A stretch of DNA of 64,000 bases from JBDNJM01 sp041687755 (GCA_041687755.1 JBDNJM010000203.1:1-64000); one strand, 5' to 3'. Counted from the stretch's first letter, positions 44,345 through 53,392 are shown. Notes: generated by a model not told the origin, from the sequence alone. Program-made: numbers and translations.

Positions 44345-44608
44345 TCAGGGGCGCTCGACCGCGACCGGGCCGCGGGTGGCCTCGACGGTCTCCGGGGTGG
44401 TGTCCATGGCCACCGCGGCCGCGGCGACCAGGCCGAACAGGCTCAGCAGGAGCGCGACCCGGCCGGCGGGGCTCAGCTCGAGCGGGCCCTCCGGGAGGCC
44501 GGTCTGCTCCTCCTCGAGGAACAGGGACGCTCCGACGCCGCGGACGCCCGTCAGGAGCGTCACGATCAACCAGGCGGTGCAGACGGAGGCGAGGCAGGCG
44601 ATGAGCAT
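44345..44608 (-). CDS. Small two-helix membrane protein, unknown
   Basis: An 87-residue product with two hydrophobic segments (CLASVCTAWLIVTLLTGV and VALLLSLFGLVAAAAVAM) separated by an acidic loop (FLEEEQTGLPEGPLELSP). Its stop lies 16 bp from the long palindrome, which could act as its terminator. No family recognised. Confidence 0.55.
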   Translation of the reverse strand: MLIACLASVCTAWLIVTLLTGVRGVGASLFLEEEQTGLPEGPLELSPAGRVALLLSLFGLVAAAAVAMDTTPETVEATRGPVAVERP

Positions 44609-44708
44609 TGCTTACCTATCGCTCAGCCGGTGGGTCGCGGTGCAGGTCCAGGCGCCGGGCGCTCCCGGGAGGGGGAAGCGCGGCGCGTGAACGGCCGCGG
44701 GCTAGTGC

Positions 44709-46148
44709 TCAGCGCGGGGCTTCGAGCAGCATCCACATCAGGTTGTCGGTGAACTCGGGCACGCGGGTCAGCTCCAGGTGCTCCTCGCCGAGGAACTGGA
44801 CGCGATCCCAGGCGATCGGCGACTGCAGGCGCGGCTTGAAGGCGTCGCCGTAGCGCTCGTCCATCAGCGCATTCGTGCGCAGCACGATCCCGTCGCCGGG
44901 CGCCCACTCGACCGTCTTGATTTCGCCCTCCGCGTCGACCTCGATCACCGCCGGCGTCTCGAGCGCGTCGCCGACGAAGATCGACAGGCGCGTGCTGCTC
45001 GGCGGTTTCGCGGGCAGGTCGAGCGCCCGATGGAACTGCTCGGCGCGCGCGAGGCACTTTTCGAGGTGCTCGTAGGCGACGTCGAGACGGTCGAGGCTCG
45101 ACTCGACCTCAGGTAGCAGCCAGCGCAGCGTGCGCCCGTCGTCGGTGCCGCCGAGGCCCCAGTCGTACTTCTTCCAGACGGTCGGATCGAAGATGTCGAT
45201 CGGTTCACCGGTGCCCTGCTCGCGCAGCCAGCCGCTGCGCGTGCGCGGCAGCAGCTGGTACAGCGCGGGGAAGGTGCCCAGGATCATCTCGCTGTAGTCG
45301 GGCCCGATCGGGCGCGCGCTAAGGCCCTCGAGCAGCCGCTCGAGGACCTCCCAGGAGCCGCCGCTCGGCGTGCCGATCATGATCGCTTGCTCGACGTGGC
45401 GCGCGCCCTCCCAGGTGAGCTCGGGCAGGCTGCCGTCGGCCGGGAGCGGCTGCGGGCCGTAGCGCAGGTAGTAGCGCAGCAGCAGGCCGCCCATGGAGTG
45501 GGCGACCACGTCCACGCGCGGTCCCAGGGTCAGGGCGTTGGCCGGCGCGATGCCCTCGGCGGCGGCCGCGGTCTCGCGCGCGTGCAGGACCATGGTGTGC
45601 AGCCGCGCGGACTCCTCGGAGATGTCGCGCCGCCAGTCGTAGGGCAGCTGGAAGCAGGTGTAGTGGGCGTCGCCGTAGTCGATGGCGCCGGACTCGCCGA
45701 AGCTCGAGTCCGTGTAGTCGCCGACGGCGAGCGAGGTCAGAATGTCCACGTAGGCCGAGAGCTGCAGGCGCGCCACCAGCACGAGGTCGACCTCGAGGCT
45801 GTCGAGCACGGCGGCGGGGTAGACGTTGTCCTTGAGCTCGTCCAGCGGCGTGCCCTCGTCCATCGGAAGGGCCACCGTGCGCGCGCCATCGGGGTAGTCG
45901 GCGTCGGCGGCGCCGCGCACGAACGCGCCCCAGACCTTGATGACCTTTCCGTCGCCCTTCGTCTCGAGCTTCGTGCCGAGCACGCCGGGGATCACGATCA
46001 CCGGGTTGCGCTCGAAGCCGATGTTCTGGGCCGCGCGGTTGTAGATCTTGCCCAGGTTGGGCGTCGGCCGCTCAGCACCGCAGGCGCTGAGCAGCAGCGC
46101 CGCGAGCGCGATCTGGGGCAGGAAACGGCTGAAGATCGAAGGGTGCAT
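44709..46148 (-). CDS. LCAT-like alpha/beta-hydrolase lipoprotein
   Basis: A 479-residue lipoprotein (lipobox LSAC, Cys23) of the lecithin:cholesterol acyltransferase family. Evidence is the early NPVIVIPGVLGTKLE oxyanion region, QLPYDWRRDI, and nucleophile Ser218 in VDVVAHSMGGLLLRYYLRYG. The C-terminal half (GDGIVLRTNALMDERYGD) contains the expected late Asp/His area but exact residues are uncertain. LCAT-like enzymes hydrolyse or transfer acyl chains of phospholipids, so an envelope lipid role is likely. Confidence 0.85.
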   Translation of the reverse strand: MHPSIFSRFLPQIALAALLLSACGAERPTPNLGKIYNRAAQNIGFERNPVIVIPGVLGTKLETKGDGKVIKVWGAFVRGAADADYPDGARTVALPMDEGTPLDELKDNVYPAAVLDSLEVDLVLVARLQLSAYVDILTSLAVGDYTDSSFGESGAIDYGDAHYTCFQLPYDWRRDISEESARLHTMVLHARETAAAAEGIAPANALTLGPRVDVVAHSMGGLLLRYYLRYGPQPLPADGSLPELTWEGARHVEQAIMIGTPSGGSWEVLERLLEGLSARPIGPDYSEMILGTFPALYQLLPRTRSGWLREQGTGEPIDIFDPTVWKKYDWGLGGTDDGRTLRWLLPEVESSLDRLDVAYEHLEKCLARAEQFHRALDLPAKPPSSTRLSIFVGDALETPAVIEVDAEGEIKTVEWAPGDGIVLRTNALMDERYGDAFKPRLQSPIAWDRVQFLGEEHLELTRVPEFTDNLMWMLLEAPR

Positions 46149-46217
46149 GCTCGGTGGCGGGGGGCAGGTGTGGGGGGGGATCCGTACGGTAGCTCACCAC
46201 GATCCGTGCCCTTGCTC

Positions 46218-47777
46218 TTACTGGTTCAGGCTCGGCGTGCGCAGCCGGAAGCCGTCCCGTTCTAGGGGGTGAGAGTTTTTGAGGGCGATGCTCGAGCCGC
46301 GCACGATCGCGCCCATGCCAAGCTTAGCGCGCAGGGTGTCCATGGCGGCATCGAGCTCGCGCTGGCGGTCGGCGCGGGTGACCTGGGGCCCCGCGGCCTC
46401 CGCGTGTCCTCCGAAGAGCTCGCCGTCGTCGAACAGGTGCCCCTGCCAGCCGCTGCGCTCGCCTAGGTTGACCAGCCCGATGCCGATGCGCTTGACCAGC
46501 GCGCGCCGGCGGGGGAGCGAGCGGTAGATCGCGCGGGCGTGCTCGAACAGCTCCGCGGTCGAGTCGCTGGGGCTCAGCAGCTTCCGGCGTCGTTCCAGGC
46601 TGGCGCCTGAGGGATCGCCGAGCCCGCTCGGGACGTAGCGCAGCCGCAGCTCCACCGACCCGCACACCAGCCCGTGGGAGCGTAGCCGATGAGCCGCGCG
46701 CTCCGCGATCCAGCTCAGCATGGCCTCGATCAACTCGGGCCGGCCCTCTTCGGGCTCGAAGGTGCTGTCGCGCCGGATCGACTTGGGTGCCTTCGCGATC
46801 AACCGGCCGTCGTCGTCCAGGATCAGGCTCGCGTCCACCGCGCGCCGATCGACCCCGTTCGCGCGCTCCGCGATCACCAGTCCGTCGCGACCAAAGCTCT
46901 GGAACAGCAGCTCGCGCGGCACCAGTTGCCGCAGCTCGCCGACGGTCCGGATCCCGAAGCGCTCCAGGGCCTTGCCGATCTTGTGCCCGATGCCGGGCAA
47001 ATGCTCGGTCGGCAGCGCGTCCAGAAAGCCCTGCTCGAGTCCTGGCAGCAGCTCCGCAACGCCGCCCGGCTTGCCCAACTTGCCCGCCAGCCGCGCGAAC
47101 AGCGGACTGCGCCCGATGCCGATGGTGATCGGCAGGTGCAGCTCGTCCCATGCGCGCCGGCGCATCTCGACCGCGACCCCGAAGGCGTCGCCCAGCAGCC
47201 GCTCGGTGCCGGTCAGCTCGACCAGAGCATCGTCGATCGAGGTCAGCTCGACGGCCGGCGTGTATTGCAGCCACAGCTTGGCGAGCTCCTCGCGCAGCCG
47301 GTTCGCGGCCTGGCTGTCGCCCGCCCGAAAGATCGCCCGCGGGCAGCGCCGCTGCGCCTCGGCGAGGGAGATCCCGGGCCGCACCCCAAACGGTCGCGTG
47401 TCGTACGAGCACGACATCACGAGGTTGCGCGACGAGGGATCGCCGCCGACGACGACCGGCTTGCCGCGCAGCTCCGGATGCACGGCCTGCTCGACCGAGG
47501 CCAGGAACGCATCGACGTCCACGTGCAGCACCCGCCGCGTGCCGGGCGCGAGCCGCGCGTCGCGGCCGTCCGGGGCCCGCCGCCCCGCCTGCCGCCCCGC
47601 CTGCCGCCCCGCCTGCCGGCCCGCCGGGCACCCCGCCGGACCGGCTAGGACCGGCCCATGGCGGGGTGCCTCAGGATCGAAGTTGAGTTGCTCTTGTTCC
47701 ACGGCTCGTGCGGCCCGCCAGGGGCTCTTGAGCCGCGTTGAAGGTCCCACCGGCCCGCGCGTGACCCTTCCGGGCAT
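46218..47777 (-). CDS. dinB: Y-family DNA polymerase (Pol IV / DinB-like) with altered catalytic motif
   Basis: A 519-residue translesion polymerase. Palm motifs include RRVLHVDVDAFLASVEQAV, YDTRPFGVRPGI and SIDDALVELTG; the thumb shows LPGIGHKIGKALERFGI and the little-finger region KSIRRDSTFEPEEGRPELIE. The canonical SIDE motif is SIDD here, replacing the catalytic Glu with Asp. The N-terminal ~95 residues precede the palm, with QEQLNF and a (AGRQ)n tandem repeat; the true start may be further in. It probably bypasses damaged bases as part of the SOS response, but no LexA box was identified. Confidence 0.88.
   Translation of the reverse strand: MPGRVTRGPVGPSTRLKSPWRAARAVEQEQLNFDPEAPRHGPVLAGPAGCPAGRQAGRQAGRQAGRRAPDGRDARLAPGTRRVLHVDVDAFLASVEQAVHPELRGKPVVVGGDPSSRNLVMSCSYDTRPFGVRPGISLAEAQRRCPRAIFRAGDSQAANRLREELAKLWLQYTPAVELTSIDDALVELTGTERLLGDAFGVAVEMRRRAWDELHLPITIGIGRSPLFARLAGKLGKPGGVAELLPGLEQGFLDALPTEHLPGIGHKIGKALERFGIRTVGELRQLVPRELLFQSFGRDGLVIAERANGVDRRAVDASLILDDDGRLIAKAPKSIRRDSTFEPEEGRPELIEAMLSWIAERAAHRLRSHGLVCGSVELRLRYVPSGLGDPSGASLERRRKLLSPSDSTAELFEHARAIYRSLPRRRALVKRIGIGLVNLGERSGWQGHLFDDGELFGGHAEAAGPQVTRADRQRELDAAMDTLRAKLGMGAIVRGSSIALKNSHPLERDGFRLRTPSLNQ
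47579..47626. repeat. 12-bp tandem repeat inside the Pol IV N-terminus
   Basis: Three exact GCCGCCCCGCCT units (47579-47590, 47591-47602, 47603-47614) and a diverged fourth encode repeating Gly-Arg-Gln-Ala on the minus strand. Multiples of three keep the frame. It marks a flexible, slippage-prone extension ahead of the palm. Confidence 0.8.
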
Positions 47778-48085
47778 CCCCCGGCCGGGGTGCCTCGGAG
47801 GCGCGCGCGGTCGGAGTGCAAACCGCCGGCGGGGAGGGCTATTCTACGCGCGATCGAACCCTAACGGAACCCTAAAATCGGAGGTGGGAGGCGGGACCCC
47901 GTCAGAGGTTCCCGGGGTGAGGCCCGCAGGGTCCTCTGGGAGGCCCAAAGACCTGAGCAGGAGGGGGGAGGACCTGCCGGGCCGAGAGCCCGGGACCGGG
48001 GCGCCAACGGACGGTCGGGGGAGGTTCGGGCGAGCGAACCTGGAGCTGCGCCCAAGCTCGGCTGCGAGCGCGGGCCCGCCCGGCT
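47778..48085. other. 308-bp intergenic region between Pol IV and the FAH-family gene
   Basis: No credible gene is seen. A short direct repeat GAACCCTAA occurs twice within about 20 bp near 47855-47875, in a locally AT-richer patch upstream of the leftward polymerase gene, and could mark its promoter. Otherwise the region is GC-rich and unstructured. Confidence 0.4.
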
Positions 48086-49006
48086 CTAGTCCACCTGCAC
48101 GACAGGATTCTCCAGGATGCCCAGGCCAGCGATCTCGACCTCCATCAGGTCCTCGGGTCGCACCCAGACGGGGGGCGTGCGCGCGAAGCCGACGCCGGGC
48201 GGGGTCCCGGTCGCGATCAGGTCGCCAGGCTCGAGCGTGACGAAGGCCGAGAGCTGTGCGATCAGTTCCGGGATGCGGTGGTGCAGCTGATCGGTGTTGG
48301 AGTCCTGCAGGGTCTTGCCGTTGAGGCGGAAGCGGATGCGCAGCACGTGCGGGTCGCCGAGCTCGTCGGGAGTCACGATCCACGGGCCGGTAGGGCAGAA
48401 GGTGTCGCAGGACTTGCCGCGCTGCCACTGCCCGTCGGCGAACTGGAAGTCGCGCGCGCTGACGTCGTTGACGTTGGTGTAGCCGAGCACGTAGTCCAGC
48501 GCTTCAGAGGCGGGGACGCGACAGGCGCGCTTGCCGATGACGACGCCAAGCTCTGCCTCGTAGTCCAGTTGCTCCGAGCCTGGGGGCACGATCACGTCGG
48601 CGCCCGATCCGACGACGCAGCTGCTGAACTTCGAGAAGGCCAGCGGCCGATCGGGCAGGTCCATCTTGCTCTCGGCGGCGTGGTCCTTGTAGTTCAGGCC
48701 GATGCAGATGACCTTGCCGGGGCGCGGCACGGGCGACAGCAGGCGCACCTCGCCGACGGGGAGGAGCCCGCCGCTCTCGCGCAGGGCAGCGGCCGCCTCG
48801 GAGTCGAGCTGCAGACCTGTGGCGAGCCCTCTCGCGGTGGCGTACGCCTGGCCGTCCAGGTCGAACCAGTCGTTGCTGGAGGCGTCGAGGCCGGCAGCCT
48901 CCAGGCCCGTGGCCGTTGCGAAGTCGAGCACTTGGCTGCCGTCCCCGATCAGCGCGCCCGCGCGCGGGGAAGCACCGTTGGGGAGTTTGAAGCTGACGAT
49001 TTTCAC
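48086..49006 (-). CDS. Fumarylacetoacetate hydrolase family protein (likely 2,4-diketo-3-deoxy-acid hydrolase)
   Basis: A 306-residue FAH-superfamily enzyme. The metal site is visible in VICIGLNYKDHAAESKM, DYEAELGVVIGK and NVNDVSARDFQF, with GDLIATGTPPGVGFAR at the end. Relatives cleave C-C bonds of 1,3-diketones. In non-phosphorylating 6-deoxy-sugar pathways, homologues (LRA6-type) split 2,4-diketo-3-deoxy acids into pyruvate and L-lactate. Here the gene overlaps lutC by four bases and ends the leftward catabolic operon, which favours that role. Oxaloacetate decarboxylase or acylpyruvase activity is an alternative. Confidence 0.88.
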   Translation of the reverse strand: MKIVSFKLPNGASPRAGALIGDGSQVLDFATATGLEAAGLDASSNDWFDLDGQAYATARGLATGLQLDSEAAAALRESGGLLPVGEVRLLSPVPRPGKVICIGLNYKDHAAESKMDLPDRPLAFSKFSSCVVGSGADVIVPPGSEQLDYEAELGVVIGKRACRVPASEALDYVLGYTNVNDVSARDFQFADGQWQRGKSCDTFCPTGPWIVTPDELGDPHVLRIRFRLNGKTLQDSNTDQLHHRIPELIAQLSAFVTLEPGDLIATGTPPGVGFARTPPVWVRPEDLMEVEIAGLGILENPVVQVD

Positions 49007-49710
49007 TCTTCTAGCTCTTCGATGAGGATGACGTGCAGCTCGCCGGGTCCGTGGACCCCGATGACGAGCTGCATCTCGATGTCTCCGGTGCGCGATGGCC
49101 CGGTGATGAAGCTGACACAGCGTGCGAGCCCCCCTTCGGAGCCCTCTTCGGAGCCCTCTTCGGAGCCCTCTTCGGAGGACGGGCCGCAGAGGGAGAGGGC
49201 CTGGTCGAGGCTGTCGACCACGGCGCGCGCGGGCAGCAGCACCAGGTGGACCGGCGGGACCAACGACACCAGCCGGTGCCGCTCGGCCGAAGACTCGAGC
49301 ACTAGGGTGCCCGTCTCGGCGATGGCGTGCTGGGCGGAACTCAGGCCGGCGTCGCAGGCGAACAGGCGCTTGCGGTCGGTCCAGCCGTCGAAGCGGGTGA
49401 CGTCCGTCAGGGCTGCGCTCAGGGCCTGGACCAGCGGGTCGTCGGAGAGCCCCAGCTCCGCGATGCCCAGTTGCCGAGTGAGCTCGCCCAGGATCGTGCG
49501 GGCCTCGGCGAGATCGGCGGCCTGCCGGACGTGGCCACCGGCGGCTTCGAGTTCGGCACGGAAGCGCTCGACCCGCTCAGGCCGGGTGGTGTTCAGCTCG
49601 ACCCGCACGGTCGGGGGGGCGGGCGACTCGGCGCCTCGGCTGCCGAGGGCCGAGCGGATCCGCTCCAGGATCACGTTGCGCGCGGCGGTGGAGTCGGGCT
49701 CATTTTTCAT
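49003..49710 (-). CDS. lutC: LutC-like lactate-utilisation LUD-domain protein
   Basis: A 235-residue LUD-domain protein of the LutC/YkgG family: ARNVILERIRSALG at the N-terminus, LSSAQHAIAETGTLVLESS and ISFITGPSRTGDIE-like FITGPSRTGDIEMQLVIGVH with GPGELHVILIEE at the end. LutC works with LutA and LutB to oxidise L-lactate to pyruvate. A loop carries an in-frame EEGSEEGSEEGS repeat from a 12-bp tandem repeat. It overlaps lutB by 11 bp and the FAH-family gene by 4 bp. Confidence 0.92.
   Translation of the reverse strand: MKNEPDSTAARNVILERIRSALGSRGAESPAPPTVRVELNTTRPERVERFRAELEAAGGHVRQAADLAEARTILGELTRQLGIAELGLSDDPLVQALSAALTDVTRFDGWTDRKRLFACDAGLSSAQHAIAETGTLVLESSAERHRLVSLVPPVHLVLLPARAVVDSLDQALSLCGPSSEEGSEEGSEEGSEGGLARCVSFITGPSRTGDIEMQLVIGVHGPGELHVILIEELEE
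49141..49176. repeat. 12-bp tandem repeat inside lutC
   Basis: Three exact GCCCTCTTCGGA units encode repeated Glu-Glu-Gly-Ser on the minus strand, with a diverged unit on the left flank. Being in multiples of three it lengthens a surface loop without breaking the frame. Confidence 0.85.
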
Positions 49711-51163
49711 GGCCGGATCCTCCGTTCTTCAGTTCGCGGTCCCACAGTTCCCGGAACGGCGTCCGGGCCGGTGCCGCGAGTTCGCGGGCGGCGGTCCAGT
49801 TGCCGAGCGGGCCGACGCGCTTGCGCAGCAGGCGCCCCAGCCCGCCCTTGCCCGCGGCCATCCGGCCGCCGAATCGAGCCAGGCGCGAGAGGGCCCGGTA
49901 GCGCCCCGGTTTCTGCATGGCCCAGGCCCAGGCGCGGAAGGCACCGCGCTCGCCGCGCCTGCCCGCAGGCACGTTCTGAACCGAACGCGCTCGCAGGTGC
50001 AGCAGCAGGCGGGGGATGTCGATCTTCACTGGGCAGACGTCGCGGCAGGCGCCGCACAGGCTCGAGGCGAAGGGCAACTCGTGGGCGTGTTCGACGTCGA
50101 CGAGCTGCGGCGTCAGGATCGCGCCGATAGGCCCGGCGTAGACGGATCCATAGGCGTGCCCACCGACCTGGCGGAACACGGGGCATACGTTCTGGCAGGC
50201 GCCGCAGCGGATGCAGGCCAAGGTCTGGCGCTCCAGGCGATCGCCCAACATCTTGGTGCGCCCGTTGTCGACGAGCACGACGTGCACTTCCCGGGGGCCC
50301 TCGGAATCGTCTGCGCTGTCCGCTGGATCGGGGGCGCCCGTGAGGAGGGTCTGATAGCTGGTCATCTTCTGGCCGGTGCCCGAGCGCGGCAGCAGGCGCA
50401 GAAACACGTCCAGATCCGCGACCCGCGGAAGCAGCTTCTCGATCCCCATCACGGCGACGTGCACAGCTGGAAGCGAGGTCGACAGACGGATGTTGCCCTC
50501 GTTCTCGAGCAGCAGCATCGAGCCGGTCTCGGCAATGGCGAAGTTGACGCCGCTGATGCCGAGCGAGCTCCGCGCAAACTGCTCGCGCAGCAACTTGCGA
50601 GCGATCTCCGTCAGGCGATTCGGATCCTCCGTGCGCTCGATGTCGAGCTCGTTCACGAAGATGTCGGCGATGCCGGCCCGCGTGAGGTGGATCGCGGGCA
50701 CGATGATGTGCGCCGGCGGCTGTCCGGCCAGCTGCAGGATGCGCTCGCCAAGGTCGGTCTCAAGCGGCGCGTAGCCCAGCTCCTCGAGGGCCCGGTTCAG
50801 GCCGATCTCCTCGGTCACCATGCTCTTGCCCTTCACGATCGCGCCCGGGCCCGCCGACTTCGCCAGCTTGGCGATCACGGCGCAGGCCTCGTCCGCATCG
50901 CGGGCCCAGTGGACCTTCACGTTGTCCGCCTCGGCGTTCTCGACAAAGCGCTCAAGGTAGACGTCCAGGTTGGCCAGGACGTCTTCCTTGATGGCCCGAG
51001 CGGACTCGCGGAGCTGTTCCCACTCGGGCACCGCGGCCACCGCCTTGCCGCGGCGCTCGCCGATCAGGTCCGTCGCGGCGTGCAGGGCCGCGCGTTGGCC
51101 GGGTTTGTCCAGATGCTCACGCGCATGGCTGCGGAACCCGTTGGCGTCGAGGCCGTGGATCAT
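49700..51163 (-). CDS. lutB: LutB-like iron-sulfur lactate-utilisation protein
   Basis: A 487-residue LutB protein: an N-terminal LUD domain (KGKSMVTEEIGLNRALEELG, then SGVNFAIAETGSMLLLENEG) and a ferredoxin-like part with two [4Fe-4S] motifs, CIRCGACQNVCPVFR and CGACRDVCPVKI, followed by a helical C-terminus. It is the core electron-carrying subunit of the LutABC L-lactate oxidation complex. It overlaps lutA by four bases and lutC by eleven, so the three are translationally coupled. Confidence 0.95.
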   Translation of the reverse strand: MIHGLDANGFRSHAREHLDKPGQRAALHAATDLIGERRGKAVAAVPEWEQLRESARAIKEDVLANLDVYLERFVENAEADNVKVHWARDADEACAVIAKLAKSAGPGAIVKGKSMVTEEIGLNRALEELGYAPLETDLGERILQLAGQPPAHIIVPAIHLTRAGIADIFVNELDIERTEDPNRLTEIARKLLREQFARSSLGISGVNFAIAETGSMLLLENEGNIRLSTSLPAVHVAVMGIEKLLPRVADLDVFLRLLPRSGTGQKMTSYQTLLTGAPDPADSADDSEGPREVHVVLVDNGRTKMLGDRLERQTLACIRCGACQNVCPVFRQVGGHAYGSVYAGPIGAILTPQLVDVEHAHELPFASSLCGACRDVCPVKIDIPRLLLHLRARSVQNVPAGRRGERGAFRAWAWAMQKPGRYRALSRLARFGGRMAAGKGGLGRLLRKRVGPLGNWTAARELAAPARTPFRELWDRELKNGGSGHEK

Positions 51164-51966
51164 CGCGAGGACCCGTTCGTGTCTGCGCCGGCCAGCAGTT
51201 CGGCGAGGTGCAGCGTCCGGATGGACGAGCCCCGATGCTCGAGCCGGCCACCGATCTGCATCAGGCAGGAGACGTCGCCCGACACGATCGCGTCGATGCC
51301 GCGCTGTTCGAGCCCCTGCAGCTTCTGGTCCAGCATGGCGACCGAGAGTTCCGGGTACTTGACCGAGAAGGTTCCGCCGAATCCGCAGCAGCTCTCCGAG
51401 CTCTCCGATTCGAACAGCTCGAGGCCCTCGACCTGGGCCAGCAGCGCGCGCGGCTGGCGGCCAAGCCCCAGCTCGCGCAAACCGTGGCAGGCATCGTGCC
51501 AGGTTACGCGTCCTTCGAAGCGGGCGTCGAGCAGCGGAGCGCCGAGGACGTCAACCAAAAAGGCGGAGAGCTCGTAGGTCCGGCCGGCAATTGCCTTCGC
51601 CCGCGCATGGGCGGGGTCGTCGGGCTCGAACAGCTCCGGCCAGTGGGTGAACATCGCGGTGCACGAGCCCGAGGGCAAGACGATCGCGTCGCTGTCCTCG
51701 TAGGCGTCGAGCATGGCGCGCACCACGCGCCGGGCGTCCTCTTGCCACCCGCTGTTGTAGGCCGGCTGCCCGCAACAGGTCTGACGCGCGTCGAACTCCA
51801 CGTCGCAGCCCGCGCGCCGCAGGACCTCGACCGCGGCGCGTCCCACGTCCGGCCGGAACTGATCGACCAGGCAGGTGACGAACAGGGACACGCGCAGCGG
51901 GCGCGCACGAGGCCCGCTGGCGGGCGGCACGGGCTGTGGGTCGTGGTGCTCGGTGGCTGTACTCAT
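51160..51966 (-). CDS. lutA: LutA-like CCG-domain lactate-utilisation protein
   Basis: ATG 51966 gives 268 residues. Two CCG (heterodisulfide-reductase-like) domains are seen: RVSLFVTCLVDQFRPDVG with ARQTCCGQPAYNSGW, and TWHDACHGLRELG with SESCCGFGGTFSVKYP. This is the LutA/YkgE partner of LutB and LutC for L-lactate to pyruvate. A 194-bp gap separates it from the dehydratase gene upstream, so it may have its own promoter while staying in the same leftward cluster. Confidence 0.94.
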   Translation of the reverse strand: MSTATEHHDPQPVPPASGPRARPLRVSLFVTCLVDQFRPDVGRAAVEVLRRAGCDVEFDARQTCCGQPAYNSGWQEDARRVVRAMLDAYEDSDAIVLPSGSCTAMFTHWPELFEPDDPAHARAKAIAGRTYELSAFLVDVLGAPLLDARFEGRVTWHDACHGLRELGLGRQPRALLAQVEGLELFESESSESCCGFGGTFSVKYPELSVAMLDQKLQGLEQRGIDAIVSGDVSCLMQIGGRLEHRGSSIRTLHLAELLAGADTNGSSR

Positions 51967-52160
51967 GGGGGCGTCCTGCGCGCACCGAACCGTGGCGGAG
52001 GCGAACGCGCCTGCGCCCCTGATGAACTCAGCTGGCACCGGGCCATGCCGCGTCCGGGGTGCGCCAGCTTACCGAAGGGGCTGCACCTGTGGGAGGCGTT
52101 CCGGTCGGGCGCCGCCCGGCTCCGGGCGTTGTGTTTGGACAGCCAGGAGCCCTGGACGCT

Positions 52161-53264
52161 TCAGCTCACGCGGAACCGGTCGATGACGTCGCGGCGCAGC
52201 TCCAGCCCGACGCCGGGCTCCTGGGGCAGGGGGTAGTAGCCGTCCTCGACGCGGATCGGCTCCTCCCAGATGTCCAGGATGGACTCGTAGCAGTTCTCCA
52301 CCATCATCACGCCCGGTGTCGCGGCGGCCAGCTGCACGTGCAGCTTCTGCTGCACGTTCGTGTGTGGAATCACGGGCAAGTCGTAGGCCGAGGCGAGCGC
52401 CGCGACCTCGAGCCATTCATCGATTCCAGCGAGCTTCGTGGCGTCGGCCTGCACGATGCCTACCGCGCCGGCTTCGATGTAGTCCCTGAAGCTGTACTTG
52501 GTGAACAGGGTCTCGCCGACGGCGACAGGGATCGGAATAGCGCGCTGCAGCTCCGCGTGCGCGCGCACGTTCTCCGGCACCATCGGCTCCTCAAGCCAGA
52601 ACACGTCGAGCTCGGCGAGCCGGTTGCCCCAGAAGCGGGCGGTGGCCAGGGACCACGCGCAGTTGACGTCGGTCATGATGCGCACGTCCGGACCGACGGC
52701 CTTGCGCACGGCCTCGACCCTGCGAAAGTCTTCCCGGGGGTCCGGGCGGCCGAGCTTGACCTTGACGGCGTCGAACCCGCGCTCGACGAGTCCCGTGGCG
52801 TCTCGAACCAACTCGTCGACGCTCCAGGTCAGCCAGCCGCCGTCGGTGCTGTAGGCCTTGACGCGCTCGCGGCAGGCGCCGAGGTACTTCCACAGCGGTA
52901 CGCCGGCCGCCTTGCAGGCGACGTCCCAGAGCGCGAAGTCAACGGCGGCGAGCGCCACCCGGGCGGCGCCCACGCGGCCCACGAAGTGGTTCGAGAAGAA
53001 GCAGTCCTTGATCAGCTGCTTGCGCAGCGTCGTGTCTCCACCGACGAGCACGGGCGCGTAGTTCTCGTCGAGCATCACCTGGGCGGCGTGCAGGCCGGGT
53101 GTGTAGCTCCAGTTCATGCCCTTCCCGACGATGCCCGCGTCGGTCTCGACGGTGACCTGCATGAACTCGACCGCCGCGACCGTGCTCTGGCTGTCGGTGA
53201 TGGTGCGCTGCCCGAGCGGAACGCGCAGGAGCTCGGTTTCGACCTTCGTGATCTTGGGACCCAT
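52161..53264 (-). CDS. Enolase-superfamily (mandelate racemase/MLE-type) sugar-acid dehydratase
   Basis: ATG 53264 gives 367 residues. The barrel has Lys168 and Lys170 in FDAVKVKLGRPDP, metal ligands Asp199 (MTDVN), Glu225 (WLEEP) and Glu251 (AVGETLF), and His301 (VIPHTN). The KxK plus His pair fits acid-sugar dehydratases and mandelate racemase. Next to a COG3618-type lactonase, it should dehydrate an aldonate such as L-fuconate or L-rhamnonate to a 2-keto-3-deoxy acid. Substrate is inferred from context. The 5' leader holds a 13-bp tandem repeat. Confidence 0.9.
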   Translation of the reverse strand: MGPKITKVETELLRVPLGQRTITDSQSTVAAVEFMQVTVETDAGIVGKGMNWSYTPGLHAAQVMLDENYAPVLVGGDTTLRKQLIKDCFFSNHFVGRVGAARVALAAVDFALWDVACKAAGVPLWKYLGACRERVKAYSTDGGWLTWSVDELVRDATGLVERGFDAVKVKLGRPDPREDFRRVEAVRKAVGPDVRIMTDVNCAWSLATARFWGNRLAELDVFWLEEPMVPENVRAHAELQRAIPIPVAVGETLFTKYSFRDYIEAGAVGIVQADATKLAGIDEWLEVAALASAYDLPVIPHTNVQQKLHVQLAAATPGVMMVENCYESILDIWEEPIRVEDGYYPLPQEPGVGLELRRDVIDRFRVS

Positions 53265-53327
53265 GAGGAGCGGTGGGGTGCGGGGGGCTGGGAAAGGGGC
53301 CGGGAAAGGGGGCCGGAAAGGGCCCGG

Positions 53328-53392
53328 GGGGAAGACCCGGGGGGAAGACCCGGTGGGAAGACCCGGGGGGAAGACCCGGGGGGAAGACGCAG
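53328..53392. repeat. 13-bp tandem repeat, five units, upstream of the dehydratase gene
   Basis: Five units of a GGGGAAGACCCGG-type 13-mer (53328-53340, 53341-53353, 53354-53366, 53367-53379, 53380-53392) lie in the 154-bp gap between the MDR and dehydratase genes; units 3 and 5 differ slightly. Similar G/A-rich sequence continues to the left. Copy-number changes here could alter expression of the downstream leftward genes. Confidence 0.88.

Noticed and set aside
47855..47875. GAACCCTAA direct repeat as an operator or attachment site
   Set aside because: Only two short copies and no tRNA, integrase or conserved context nearby.
48278..51577. Very long open frame (over 1000 codons) antisense to the FAH-family and lutC/lutB genes
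   Set aside because: Shadow frame from high GC third positions; the opposite strand encodes well-recognised LutB, LutC and FAH proteins.
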